NCBI GenBank assembly: GCA_933207985.1
Contig: OW240917.1
Location: 110,518,522 to 110,582,521 of the forward strand
Length of the DNA stretch: 64,000 nt
From: Pelobates cultripes
Lineage: Eukaryota > Chordata > Amphibia > Anura > Pelobatidae
Direction of reading: 5' to 3'
Shown here in pieces: positions 44,618 through 56,566 of the stretch. A program made the position numbers and the translations under genes. The first letter of the stretch is position 1. Every line of letters begins with the position of its first letter. The notes under the pieces were generated by a model. The model searched no databases. It saw nothing but the letters and a program-made list of their open reading frames with translations, and was not told the origin of the DNA.

Positions 44618-45126
44618 TGTTGTGGAAATATGGTCTGCACATATTTCCTAGTTAGTGAAAAATGTCTATTTACTCATTTCACGATATATATACATATAGC
44701 TAAGCACACACGTTATAATTAAGATGGCTGCTGGAAGCTTCTAGCTCCTTCCCCCTCCCCTCCCTTTCTCCTTCCTAACATCGACTAACTACCTCGTGCA
44801 CCAAGATGGCGCCGGTAAACCGTGGGAGACCCTCATGGCCCCGGTGACATCACCTACAGTAGGCAGAGCATTGAAGCAACCACTTAACACCTAACTAATA
44901 ATTGATGTATTATTCCATGTTATCTCTGACAATGCTTATGATGTAATTTTGCTTTAAAAGGGACTTGCCGTCCCCTCTGAATAAACTTTCCTCAAGTTAT
45001 TCAACAACCTGGAACCTGTGTCTGGTGTGAATTACTTCAGGGAGCGTGCACGCATTGTTTCATTGATTTGGCCAGGGGCAGATACACAAAGAAATAATCA
45101 ATACTTTAATTGATTTTTCCATTTCA
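44618..45126 (+). repeat. ERV2 3' LTR (509 bp)
   Basis: Starts TGTTGTGG, ends TTTCA. It has a TATA-like box at 44953-44960 and AATAAA at 44980-44985. By eye it differs from 25-533 at two sites (AATATGG for AATAAGG; CTAACTAAT for CTAACCAAT), suggesting a very recent copy or the same provirus. The right flank is a TA run. Confidence 0.95.
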
Positions 45127-45158
<32 letters not shown>

Positions 45159-45195
45159 GTGTGGAATAATGACTGATCTGTGGGGGGGGGGGGGT
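45127..45195. repeat. TA run and poly-G run
   Basis: (AT)n at 45127-45154 touches the LTR end, and a run of 13 G lies at about 45182-45194. Confidence 0.9.
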
Positions 45196-45690
45196 GTGAA
45201 GAGCAAATTTATATTTTATTATAGTGTATTATAGATTGTTTTTATTATTTTCATTATACTAACTACAAAAATATAAATATATTTCCCATAATAAACATCA
45301 TACAACACGTATAAAAAATTCAGTTAGTCTCCGATAAGACAGTGATTGGATTGGAAGCTTCTCATTCCGTACCAGTTGCAGAATATAGTTACCATTGTTT
45401 ATTGCTATGTAGAGATGGTCCCATCTAGGTATACATTTTCAATATTTGTATTATTATTTGTTTAATTTTGAGTGCATCTGTGCCTTTAAATATATGAGGT
45501 TGTTAAAACATGTGTACATTGACCAATAACAATAATAGGTGATGGTGTTTTAAATCTGGTTCTAAGTTTGAATATATACATGATTAAGGCTTTTATAGCT
45601 GAAACGTCATAACCTTTTTTTTTTTTTTACCATTCTCCATATCTAATATAGTTTGTAGGATGGGAAGGTAACCCTGCAGAACAATGTAAT
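45196..45690. other. AT-rich interval with a weak hammerhead-like motif
   Basis: At 45583-45612, ATGATTAAGGCT...AGCTGAAACGTC resembles a decayed hammerhead of the Penelope type, followed by poly-T at about 45619. Nothing else is recognised. Confidence 0.4.
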
Positions 45691-46015
45691 TATCTCACAG
45701 TGCCGCTCAACTCCTTTACAACATTATGGCATCCCAAACACTGTCACCCCACCATACACTGTCAACCTCCCAGACACAGTTACCCCCTTCAACCTGCCAT
45801 ACTCACTTAACCCATCCTAATCTTGTCACGCTCCCCCCCCCAACCATGCCACTCACCCTGTCTCATTAATCCTGTCACATTCACTTTCTTTCACACTGTG
45901 ACATTCACACTCACCCTATCACATTAATGGCTCCAATCCTGTCACACTCATGCCACACTCACCCTAGCTCCTTCTGTCACACTCAACCCCTCCCCTTGTC
46001 ACAGTCACCCCTGAA
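45690..46015. repeat. Degenerate CTGTCACACTCACCC minisatellite
   Basis: Short units with CACTGTCACCC, CCTGTCACATTCA and CACACTCACCC. No coding meaning. Confidence 0.7.
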
Positions 46016-46665
46016 GACAGTCATGAAACAAAGCTTCGCCATAAACAATGCACGAAGGCTACAGGCAGCCCCCCATTAACGCAGCACAACAGGGCAGATC
46101 CTAGGGTGACTTATCCCATCCCCCAAGCATGAGCCAAGGCTTCAAGAAAGGGTCAAGCAGGTCTGTTTAATGAGCAACACAAAAGCAACAGCACTCACGC
46201 AGCAAAAACAACTCCTCCTCAGAGGAAAACAAAATGGCAGTTAAAAGGGTCACACAGAGTTTGAAAATATGACAGTTATTAAAGGTTTAAACTGGTGTTC
46301 TAATGGGGGGTGGAGGGGGGGAGGGGGAATAAAACAGTCAAACTAAGTCCATAAAACAGGGGTTTTCTTCACACTCTGCATCCGAAGTGCATAGCAAAAC
46401 TGAAGATCCTTTATCAGAGCATTTAAAGGGCCAGAACCAGTCTAATAAAATCCAATATGCCCAAATAACATATTTAAAGGGCAAAATCTTCCAGGGGCCA
46501 TAGTTGCAGGGCAGGAGGCTGGCAATTAGTCCTCTCCAGGCACAAGTGGCGAAGGGCACTTCATCACAGTCATTTTACTAACCCCTTCCCTTTGCAAATG
46601 TCCAGTCCAGACATGCATGCTACTATGACAGCAACTCCACCTATATCCCCACCCCTTTTTGTAAT
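46016..46665. other. Unrecognised interspersed sequence
   Basis: Moderate GC, purine-rich GGGGGGTGGAGGGGGGAGGG at about 46304-46325. Minus frames here have no recognised domain. It could be a remnant of an LTR element, but no ends are found. Confidence 0.35.
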
Positions 46666-46862
46666 TACACACACACTCACTGACAGACACACGCTCACTG
46701 ACAGACACCCAATCTCACTGATTTGAAACACACACACAATGACAGACAAACCATCTCACTCTTTTTAAGCACACTTGCTGACAGACACTCTCACTCTTAA
46801 TGACACACACACTCTCACTGATTTGCAACAGACTCACTGACAGACACACACACTCACTCACA
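46666..46862. repeat. CACTCACTGACAGACACAC minisatellite
   Basis: Tandem units of about 20-35 bp with CTCACTGACAGACAC and CTCACTGATTTG. Confidence 0.85.
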
Positions 46863-47280
46863 AATTAATTGTATTTCTTTTTTTTATTGTGGTATTTAGT
46901 TTTAAAGGACCATCCAGTCTCCCTACCTTTGGGCTCTCCATGGGGCCCGGTGGATATCTGTAATTTTCCAGTTCCTCACTGCTCCCTCATAGGCTGTTTA
47001 TGGATGCCGGGGCTGAAGGGATATCACAGGGAGCAGTAAGTATCTGGAAGAACAGCAGCTCTCCCTCGCCACCGCCCTTCTCCTTTCCTGGTGTGTATAT
47101 TTTGGCAGAGTAGGCACTTGCTATCCAGGTAAGCAGGCTTTGGGGTACCCACCTCCTGGGCCCCCTGTGACAGGCCATTGGCCTACTCCTCTCGGCACCC
47201 GCCCAGGATGAGCCTGCAACACAACCCACCGTAGGCAGCTACCCCACATATATCCGATCCCAGCCACATGCTCACACAAG
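46863..47280. other. Unrecognised sequence, no gene seen
   Basis: A minus-strand frame at 46987-47229 lacks any known domain. The segment TTTTAAAGGACCATCCAG near 46899 resembles the outer end of the TTAA hairpin elements found at 60-63 kb. Confidence 0.35.
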
Positions 47281-47520
47281 GATACTCCATGTCAGACACA
47301 CATACACAGGTAGACAATGCCAGACAAACTCAAAAATAAACATAGTTAGATATACATTGTGAATGTATGTGTGTGTGTCTCTGTGCATCAGTGTGTACGT
47401 GTATTATTAGTGTTTGTGTGTGTGGCTGCAATTGGAGGGTGGTATGATATAAGCAATGTAGAGATAAAGTGGCAGCATATATAATATGTGTATATATACA
47501 ATACATGGGGCAACACATAT
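47281..47520. repeat. CA/GT-rich microsatellite interval
   Basis: Interrupted ACACA and GTGTGTGT runs without open frames of interest. Confidence 0.7.
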
Positions 47521-47770
47521 AAAGAAAATATAGGATAATATGTAAAAGGATTACAGTAAATGTCTATGACACTGTTTTCTTATCTGTAAAAAAAAAACAA
47601 TAACTTTTTTTCTCCAACCTAAATGTTAATTTTTGTTTTTAATAACTCCTTTACACCGGCACTGTGTATACAAAGGTCGCGCTTTAATATAACTACAGCT
47701 CCTTATATACACACAATGCATCCCCTATTTTTTTCACTCTGGGTGTTAGTGGAGTCCCCATGTTTTTGGT

Positions 47771-49030
47771 TTTTTTTTTTGTCAATCTTTATTTTGTAGT
47801 CCTGCATTGCTCCAACAGCAGAAACAAGAACATTAAAATCATCAGAACAGTGTGTGGCAATCTCGATATCAGCACAGATTTTAGGAACATAAAGAGAAAA
47901 TAAAACAAGCTAGGTCATACACAAGTTACAAGACATTGCATTATGCAGGCTAGACATACATGTCGGAGAATCCATAGGAGGCAAAAGGTAATACTAGACA
48001 TGGTAAGCTAGAGCTACTTATATTGGATTAACTAGCATGCAAGAGAACCACTGGAGCTTAGAATAACTCAATGTTGCTGCACAAGGTGTAGTTAAAAAAA
48101 ACAAAACAGAATCAATTAAAATAATTATAACTTGTTGCAGACGATATCATAGCACAGGCGATTAGCCCAAATTTCAGTTCACCCTATCCCCACAAGCGGC
48201 AAGACCATTGTGCTTCCAGGAGAATTCTTGCAAGTAGTTGCACAAAGCACCAGATCAGGGCTCCCCCCAAGCCCCAGGCCCATGTGAGAGCTTGCATCCA
48301 TTGGCCACAGACTTGGAATATTCTGGGAACTAAGTCCTTCCCCCACTGTGGGTAGTTGGAAGATCTGGATATCAATCGTTGCTGTCGACGGGTAATATTC
48401 GACATGTGTGGTCGATACACAGATAATGATCCTCAGCCCGGGTGAGTTAACAGGGTGAATAAGTGGTTGCTGGACGCCCTCTGCTCCAGCACTTTGCTGC
48501 TTTTGCTTTCTTCCCATTACCAAGCTATGGAAGCTATGGGGGCTTTTTTTCACACAAAAAGCTCTGAAAGCTCTCATCCAGCCTCAGTAAGGTACCCTCT
48601 TCAGAGTTGCAAGGAGGCCAACGAGATGAACTCAGGCCTAGTGGGTTTGTTGGTAGAACAACCGCCATTCTGCATAGTTGAAGTGTGGTCGGCATACGGG
48701 TCAGAACAGAAGGGTTGTGCAGCGACATATACCCATTCAGGCCCACGGGCACCAGGATAACTCCCACTGGTCCAAGGGTGGGGGTAGGGGAGCAGCGGGA
48801 CTGTGCACTAATTAGACGGTCGCAGAGGTTGGCCGCTTCTCCCCAACTCCGTCCACAGCAGTATTGTTAAGGTTCCTGGTGGAGTTAAGTCGCGATTTCA
48901 GTTTCCGTATGTTTGTCCAGAGAACCCCGACCTTAGTAGGGCACTTGAGTGAGTAAAGAAGTATGCTGGTCGAGAGCTTGTGCACCATACATCTGGTCTA
49001 CTTGCTGGTCAAGCTCTGCCCCCCAAAAAA
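47771..49030 (-). mobile_element. 3' end of a LINE-like retroposon, minus strand
   Basis: Read on the minus strand, the segment ends AATAAAGATTGAC followed by an A-run (47768-47782 as T on plus), the form of a polyadenylated retroposon. About 1.2 kb upstream on that strand has a 132-codon open frame (48179-48577) without recognised domain. No RT is visible, so it is 5'-truncated or a processed copy. Confidence 0.4.
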
Positions 49031-50640
49031 TTTACATTTTTAAACTTTAACTGTACTGACTATATGCAGTTGCACATGCCTCCATGAACTAAAGTAATTC
49101 TTTAGTTTAACTTGAAGTTGCACGACTCCTGTCGAGTCCTGTTCTGTCGTCCTGACTTGGTTCCCTGGTGTCCCACTTTTGGAAGTTAGGAGGCATGTGA
49201 CTCCATAAACTAAAGCAGCTCTTCAGTTTAATTTGAATTCTTTTATGACTGTTCAGACTGAAGAAATGATTTTCAATTGTAAGTTCTTTTTCTCACTTGT
49301 ATAGCTGTGCACTATACAGGTAATCCAAAGCTTATTGGGCTAATATAAAGCCAAAAAAATATTAGGATTGCTTTTCATTGCGCTCTAAACCTGTATGAGC
49401 AACATGTAGCATTTTGGTGCTACAGGATTTCTGATTCATTAATTACTTGATTTCCGTATTTTCTGAACATTAAAAAGCAGCACTTTTACAAGTTGCCCAT
49501 CAATATGTATATGACCTTCAGTACTCTGTATATTGTGGACTACATCTCCCATATTGATTTGCAAGCATTATAGGAGATTTAGTCCACAATATCTCTAGCA
49601 CCAAAGGTTGCCTACACTGCACTAAAGTGAGAATTGCCAGAAATTTAAAGTGAACATCAAATTTAATGCCAAAACAGGTAAGCTTAAAAAACTCATGACC
49701 ACTTGTCATGGTGCCTTAACTATTAAATGCTACACAAACAGAATGTAACCACTTAGCTAAGCGTAACTTCACCTCCTGCACTGTCACTGGGGTGTCCTCA
49801 GCCAGCCTGGAACTAGAGCTCTGGGCTGGCTAAAGTAAATTTTATAGCAAGACAGGAGGCTTCATATTTGCTTTAACCTTCTTTACTGAACCTCCCAGCA
49901 GTAAAGAAACAGTTAAACACATAAAAAAAATAAACCAATCAGAGTACATCTTTGACTATATTAGTATGTGAGGCCCCTCCCAATTCCTCTTTCTTTGCTG
50001 CTTGCCTCCCAGGTGAATCTATTCCGATTATAGATCTGCATTTATTTATTCTGCATTCTCACTTTGTTTAATGGATAATATTTTATTCATTATATTTATT
50101 TTAGTTTTATTATGTTTTATGAAGTGATTTGTGGTTATTTTGCTAACTATCCTTTTGTTTGACAGACCTTCCTCCAGTCAGTCCACTACCCAGGCTCTTT
50201 CCTCTGTGGTATTTTCCCTATTTTTATGTTTTGGTGCTCTCTGCCTTTAATTTTGAACTGTCAGTTTTCTGACTGTCTGCTTCGCGCTGCACGGCTGTTG
50301 TGGCTGCAGCCCGACAGCGGTCACAATCGTGACCTGTCCTGGCCGCCCTATTCCTGTCACGAATGAGAAGCGCAATCCCTCCCCCCACCTTCTTGCCAGT
50401 GGACATCTTTACTTTTGGCGGTTTGTTCGCATTTTGTGCGCTTTTTTTCCTACCGCAGTATTTTTCATTCTTGTTGGATTTTGGCTCTACTATTGCCCAA
50501 ACAAAGTTTTGTCTCTGCCAAATTTAAGCATTCTTTGTTTTAATTTATGCTCTCTAGAAATTAGAAATTAGAGCATATCTATTAACTTTGGTGAACAATT
50601 TACTTATTTCAACCTTTCTGTTTATTTACAGGCTTACACC
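49031..50640. other. Intergenic interval, no gene seen
   Basis: Two related segments with CATGAACTAAAG and CATAAACTAAAG (49083 and 49213) suggest an old tandem copy. A hairpin at about 49530-49596 pairs TATTGTGGACTACATCTCC with its inverse. No open frame looks like a gene. Confidence 0.45.
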
Positions 50641-51180
50641 TCATTATACAGCTTTGTGCCTATTGAGGGTGACCCCCTCCTGCCTTTTCTCGGAGGGTGA
50701 CCCTCTCTTGCCTCTTTTCTGAGGGTGAACCCACTGACACATATATACAGTGTGCATCTGTGTGTGTGTTTGTATGTATCTGTGTGTCAAGGTATGTGTA
50801 TCTATGTTTCAAAGTGTGTGTATATGTATCTGACACACATAAACACACTGGCACACAGATACACACCTTGATACACACTGACACACACTGATACACACAG
50901 TGACAAATACACACACTGACACACTCAGATACACACACACACACACTGCCATACACACACAGGCAGATACAAACACAATCATACACACTGGCACACACAC
51001 ACACACAGATACACATACTCTTTGACAGACACACATACACTCTCACTGACAAACACACATACTGATTTACAGACACACATACAAACACATATGCACTCTC
51101 ACTGACAAGAACACATACATTCTCACTGACAAATACACAAACACATACAAACTCCCTAAAAGAGACACATATAATTTAAA
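50641..51180. repeat. GT/CA minisatellite with inverted halves
   Basis: A GAGGGTGACCC(C/T)CTC motif occurs twice at 50668-50710. A GT-rich part follows (50755-50830), then CA-rich units such as CACACTGACACACAGATAC (50830-51160). Confidence 0.75.
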
Positions 51181-51500
51181 AAAATGTTTTGAAAATTTTA
51201 CTCCATGCAGTCCCCCTTCCTTTAGGAGTGCTGACATTGAGTCCCTGTGGTAAAGTGGTGCTGCTGGGCGGCTAGCGAGCGGTCCCTGGGGTCCAGTGGG
51301 GCTGCTGAGCGGCTAGCGTGTGGGCAGTGAGGGAGCAGTGATCTCCCTGCTCAGCTCTCTTGCGCGCCTCTTAGTGATGCTGGAGTGATGTCATATTCCG
51401 GCTCCAGCATCACAGCAGGGAGATCACTGCTCCCTCGCAGGGCCCACGGCCATTTTATTTTTTAAACTTTTGGTGGAACCCCAATTGGGAAACGCTGGTC
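51181..51500. repeat. Hairpin-forming short interspersed element
   Basis: GGGAGCAGTGATCTCCCTGCT (51333-51353) is inverted at about 51416-51436, with GATGCTGGAGTGATG and CGGCTCCAGCATC pairing inside. The end TTGGGAAACGCTGG is a familiar end of short vertebrate repeats. Confidence 0.6.
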
Positions 51501-52337
51501 TACACGGACAGCTTTATTACCCTACAGACTGCGATCCAATGGTTTAGAGTATCGTCTTCGTTCTGGTTTACATTGTTGACTCATCGCTCTATAAAAAGAT
51601 TAGTACAGACCAGTAAAAAACAAGCCCAATACCAATCGTATTACAATTATTAAAGTACTACTCCAACATTGGAATGAGAAAGCCTTAAAAATGTATAATT
51701 CACAACTTTATTAAATTCCTATAAGGATGATACAAAAACACACACAAAAAAACAGTGCCATAAAAATGTGATAAAGTGAAAAAATAGAAAATAAATAAAA
51801 TTGGACAAGCAGATGGATCCTATATAAATTGTCAGAATGGTCTCCCAGCTTGGAAATAGACTAGATAGCAGGTGAAGGAAGCCTGATATTATGTTGCAAA
51901 ATTGCATACAAATTGAAAGCACCCAACTAAGTCTTATTATCTGCTGGGGGTTAGGAAAGTCTGATATAGTATCTAATATATAACAATAAATGTAGATAAA
52001 GAATAGCAGACTGATCCAAAGGCAGTGTAATGGATCATAGCCAGTAATTGTAGAGTAAAGAAGACTGTCTTATTAATCAGATTAACTAATCATTAAGAAA
52101 CCATAGAAAGAAAAGGAAATTGTAATATATGGGGTAATCCAAAGCAGTAAACCCCAGGCTGATAAACTATAACAGCCGGGAAACTAACAATTGTATGTGA
52201 AATTGCTTCTAGTATAATATCCCTTATGGTCAAGTGCTCAAAGCCAATATAATAATATATAGATGATAGACAAGTATGCAGACCTAAATTGGTCCGCTCA
52301 TAAGTAAAGGGGCCAAGGATCAGTTTCGCACTGGGGC
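51501..52337. other. AT-rich interval, no gene seen
   Basis: No domain-bearing frame on either strand. Confidence 0.5.
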
Positions 52338-52637
52338 CCCATGGATTGTGTGTACTTCGCTGTTCCCGACCATGGATGTACCAGGTACATCTGACAAAAA
52401 CCGGCCAATAATAACTGCGGACGTACTTGGTACGTCCATTAGTAAATCCCCACTTACCTGATCGCTGGCGATCCTGGGCCTGCCTGGGAGCTCAGGCAGA
52501 CCCGCTCTGCCCGATCCGGCTCTCCAGGGCCATGTGATCGCAGGGTCCTCGCGATCACATGGCCGGAATAGGCAGCCCCCCTACTGCCTGAAAATACGTT
52601 TTCAAAGTTATTAAAACGTAAATAAAAGTTCTTAGAT

Positions 52638-52640
<3 letters not shown>
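52338..52640. repeat. Hairpin-array repeat, left of the LINE
   Basis: Palindromes in series: GATGTACCAGGTACATC (52375-52391), GGACGTACTTGGTACGTCC (52420-52438), and CATGTGATCGC...GCGATCACATGG (52532-52563). A related piece, with CCAGGGCCATGTGATCACC, lies at 55652-55760 on the far side of the LINE. Confidence 0.65.

Positions 52641-52686
<46 letters not shown>
52641..52686. repeat. (AT)n microsatellite
   Basis: Uninterrupted AT dinucleotides. Confidence 0.97.
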
Positions 52687-52687
<1 letters not shown>

Positions 52688-52751
52688 CCAAGTACTTTTA
52701 TTTGCACATACACAAATCATTATTAAAAGTGTGTTTTAAATTACTGAACTG

Positions 52752-55505
52752 TTGCTGGACGCCGCCGCCCGGGATCTCATATGGTCCAAGAGAAACTTTT
52801 ACGAAAAAGCTAACAAAACCGACACCCTATTAGCAAGGGTACTAAAGCCTAGACAGAGACGAACTCATATTGGAGCAATGAAGCACACAGACGGCACCAT
52901 CAAGAATACACCGGCGAGTATTGCCCAGATATTCACGGAATACTATAGAACACTATACAATCACACACCCAAAAACGTGGATCAAATACAAGAGGTGAAT
53001 GATAAAATGGATACATTTCTGCGGAATATCCAACTACCGAAGCTATCGGTAGACGCGATCCACAGGCTAGACGAAGACATAACCAGCGAAGAAATTGACA
53101 GAGCCATAGCGAGCCTAAAGAGCCACAAAGCCCCGGGCCCCGATGGCTTAGACGGAGGATATTATAAGACATTTCGGGAAGAGTTAACTCCCCACCTCAC
53201 AAGACTATTTAATAATCTTATGTCAGGTGGGAACCCAGAGAACGAGATGTCCCTAGCTAACATAATCCTTATCCCCAAACCGGGCAAGGACCCGACGATA
53301 CCAGCGAGCTACAGGCCCATTTCCCTTATTAATCAAGAAGTCAAGATCTTGGCAAAAATACTAGCGGACCGCCTCAACCCCATCCTGAAAACACTGATAC
53401 ATGCAGACCAGGTAGGGTTCATACCAAATCGTCAACTCTTTGAAAATACCAGGAGAAACATAGACATAATATGGAGACAGAAAACGGCCAGGATCCCCAC
53501 CCTAGTAGTATCCATAGACGCTGAAAAAGCGTTTGATAGAGTAGAATGGCCCTATCTTTTTAATCTCTTAACATATCTAGGCTTCCCGACGAAATACATA
53601 TCTTCCATAAAAGCGATGTATAGCAACGCAACAGCCCAAGTTAAAAATCGCAGGCACTTGGCCCCAACCCTTTAGATTGGGAAACGGCACTCAACAGGGC
53701 TGTCCTCTTTCCCCTTTGTTGTTCGCAATATCATTAGAGCCCTTATTACAGGCCATAAGGGAACATCCACGGATAAATGGTGTTAGGGTGGGAGGCCAAG
53801 AATTTTTAGTATCTGCATATGCAGATGATGTCCTCCTTACAATAACAGAGCCAAGGGAATCAATGGACGCACTAGCTGAGGTTCTTACACAATATGGAGC
53901 CTTCTCGGGGTACAGAGCCAATCTCGACAAATCTAACGCTATCCCAGTGGGAATGTCGGCGGCGGACACGGAGGCAGTACGAGCAGCACACAACATCCCC
54001 ATAGCACGCGGCTACATTAAATATCTAGGAATACACTTGCCAGACAACCCAGCTAATATTTATCACCTAAACTATACCCCCCTCTTTAAGACACATATCA
54101 GACATGGAAAATGGATAGACAAGCCTATCTCTTGGATAGGTCGCATCAATGCAGTAAAAATGAATATTCTTCCCCGAATACTATTTCTTTTCCAAGCCCT
54201 CCCTATCAAACTCAGTAAAGCCGACCTATCCCCACTACAAGAAGCAATTGGAAAATTCATTTGGCAAAACAAGAGACATAGGATTTCGAGAAACATCCTA
54301 TTTCGACATAAACAAAGGGGGGGGGGGGACTGGGCCTCCCACACTTATATTATTATTATCTTGCAGCCCAACTCGCACAGATAGCGATGTGGCACGCCCC
54401 GTTAGATGTGAGGAGATGGGTGGACTTAGAGTCCCTACTCACGGGAGCGGATTTACCCCAATATGACATATGGGTCCCACGAGAACATAGAATTATGTTA
54501 CGAACGACCTGCCCAGCGATTTTAAACTCCTTGAGGATATGGGACGCCACAGCCCACAAATACAATTTAATCTCCAATCCGTCACCACTGATCCCTCTGC
54601 TCAGAAATAGAGCCTTCCCTCCGGGCATGGTGGCCAGGGACTTTGCTAACCTAGGCCTACAGAGGATCTGCCACATGTATAGGGATAATACGCCAGTCAC
54701 ATTTAACGACCTACGACAGACTACACACCTCACCCCCGCTGACTTCTTTAGATTCCTACAACTTAGGGACTACATGAATGATCCACATTTACAAAATGCA
54801 GCCAGAGGGCACATGTCCTTCTTTGAAAACATGTGCCTCCACGAAACGACACAACCAGGTTTGATATCAAAACTATATGCACATCTTAGCTCTGAAACAA
54901 AAGAATGGGGCACGCTCACCTACACCGAAGCATGGGAAAGGGAATTAGGAGAGGAACTCGAGGGCACAGACTGGAGGGAAATTTGGGAGGCCAACACCTC
55001 AGTGTCCATGTGTGTGTCCCTCCAGGAACAGACAATTAAAACGCTCCTCAGGTGGTATGTCACGCCAGTAACACTACACCGAATGGGGAAAACCCCGTTG
55101 AACGACTGCTGGAGGGGGTGTGGCCTGAAAGGTACATACCTCCACATGTGGTGGGAATGTCCCCGGCTACAAGGCTTCTGGAAGGAGACCCAGACTCTCA
55201 TAAAACGCATTTTCCACAGAGCACCAGACCTGAACCCATGGACATTTCTCCTCAATAGACCCTTAGACAATTGGACACGTAGAGAGCAAAAACTCTTACA
55301 TAAGGTGACACTGGCAGCAAGGAGAGCTCTGGCGCAAGCATGGTTGAAGGTAGAAACACCTCCCCCGAGCGCAGTTATACATAATATAAAAGACATACAC
55401 CTTATGGACAGCCTAACGGCTAAGGTTCGAGGAACTGTGTCACAGTTCGAGAAAACGTGGGAGCCATGGACCACTAGCGACTTGACTGGAGAAACCGACC
55501 AATAA
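52752..55505 (+). pseudogene. 5'-truncated LINE ORF2 (L1/Tx1-type), two frameshifts
   Basis: Reverse transcriptase of a non-LTR retrotransposon. The N-terminal endonuclease is missing. RT motifs run in order: APGPDGL, KPGKDP...YRPISL, SIDAEKAFDRVEW, then TQQGCPLSPLLF, YADD at 53818-53829, GYRANLDKS and YLGIHL. A C-terminal Cys/His motif (CWRGCG...H...WECP) is near 55110-55160, as in L1/Tx1 clades. The frame slips near 53649 (one extra base) and again at the run of 12 G at 54317-54328. Segments are 52752-53675, 53677-54384 and 54387-55505. Not functional. A 3' tail is not clear. Confidence 0.9.
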
Positions 55506-55640
55506 TAGGACAGGACGAGCACTACGCACCCATACTGGACCAACCCTAGAGGAGTCCCCCTGGGACTGAGAGGAAAACCCGGGGTGGACTGGCGCCGACG
55601 CCCTGCGCTCTGATGACCCTAACCTACTGCAGCAGATCCG
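55506..55640 (+). mobile_element. LINE 3' untranslated part
   Basis: Short GC-rich non-coding stretch after ORF2, up to sequence shared with the repeat left of the LINE. No poly-A tail was found. Confidence 0.4.
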
Positions 55641-55765
55641 ACCATCCTGGCCCTCCAGGGCCATGTGATCACCATAATCAAATCGCTGCAATAGGAGTCT
55701 ATGTAGCTGCCAGCAGGGGGACTGTCTGAGCTATCAGACAGTCCCCCAGGCTGCTAAAAAGTAAA
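55641..55765. repeat. Hairpin-array repeat, right of the LINE
   Basis: CCAGGGCCATGTGATCACC matches 52526-52540 in type. GGGGGACTGTCTGAG and its inverse CAGACAGTCCCCC form a hairpin at about 55715-55748. Confidence 0.6.
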
Positions 55766-55835
55766 AAAAAATAAAAATATATAATATATTATAAAATAAT
55801 TAAAGCACTTTATAATATATTATACATATAATGAA

Positions 55836-55873
<38 letters not shown>

Positions 55874-56087
55874 TTATAGAAGTGTACTTTGATATATATA
55901 TACACATATTTTAAAATACACTTATAATGAAATCATATATATGCATTATATATGTATAATATATTTTAAAATGCTTTAATTATAATTCATTTCTTATATA
56001 TGTATTGTGTGTTTGTGTGTGTGTGTATATATACATATATACACACACGTATTATATACACACGTATTATATACGTGTGTGTATATA

Positions 56088-56126
<39 letters not shown>
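55766..56126. repeat. AT microsatellites and AT-rich palindromes
   Basis: (AT)n blocks at 55839-55870 and 56092-56124. ACACACGTATTATATA repeats lie at 56040-56085, with AATGAAATCATATATAT occurring twice (55829 and 55926). Confidence 0.9.
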
Positions 56127-56127
<1 letters not shown>

Positions 56128-56355
56128 AAAAAATAAATAAGGCAAGGCACTCCTCCTTCATGCAAGAATTATATAAATGCCCAGGTGCAATCCCGCGTTA
56201 TGTATATCAGAAAAAGCAGTCCAGGGAGCACACTGGGTCTTGAAGTTAGTGAAACAAAATTATTTAATGTATCATAAAAAATACATCAGTTGTGAGGTAC
56301 ACACAAATTGACGTTTCAACCCTCCTGGGTCCATGCCTTGACTGCTTTTTCTGAT

Positions 56356-56392
<37 letters not shown>

Positions 56393-56560
56393 GTTATATA
56401 GATATAGTAGAAAGGACCGTACTCCAAGGTCTTTGTGATAGTTTTCAAATAAAATGTAATTTATATTTAATCCATATAAAAGTCAACGTTTCAGCCCCCA
56501 CATGGAGCTTTCATCAGGACAAGAAATAAAGCTGTTATATAAATATATATAACACACGTG
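56127..56560 (-). mobile_element. Two Penelope-like terminal fragments, minus strand
   Basis: Both pieces carry hammerhead-like motifs on the minus strand: 56310-56345 (GGAGGGTTGAAACGTC, core lost) and 56482-56522 (better preserved). TTTTTCTGATTATA at 56344-56360 and TATATCAGAAAAAGCAGTCC at 56202-56221 are inverted copies. An AT microsatellite lies at 56357-56380. Confidence 0.45.
56482..56522 (-). ncRNA. Hammerhead-ribozyme-like motif, minus strand
   Basis: On the minus strand: CTGATGA, helix II AGCTCC-ATGTG-GGGGCT, then GAAAC and GTT. GTC before the core pairs with GAC after it for a three-base helix I. Core bases are intact, but helix I is short and helix III is almost absent, so activity is doubtful. 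Confidence 0.55.
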
Positions 56561-56566
56561 ACCCTA

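Noticed and set aside
45583..45612. Hammerhead at ATGATTAAGG...GCTGAAACGTC
   Set aside because: Core bases differ at several positions; described only as a weak resemblance.
46338..47229. Minus-strand frames at 46338-46559 and 46987-47229
   Set aside because: Short, no domain, composition of interspersed repeats.
48179..48577. 132-codon minus-strand frame as a host gene
   Set aside because: It lies upstream of a polyadenylated retroposon end on the same strand and has no recognised domain.
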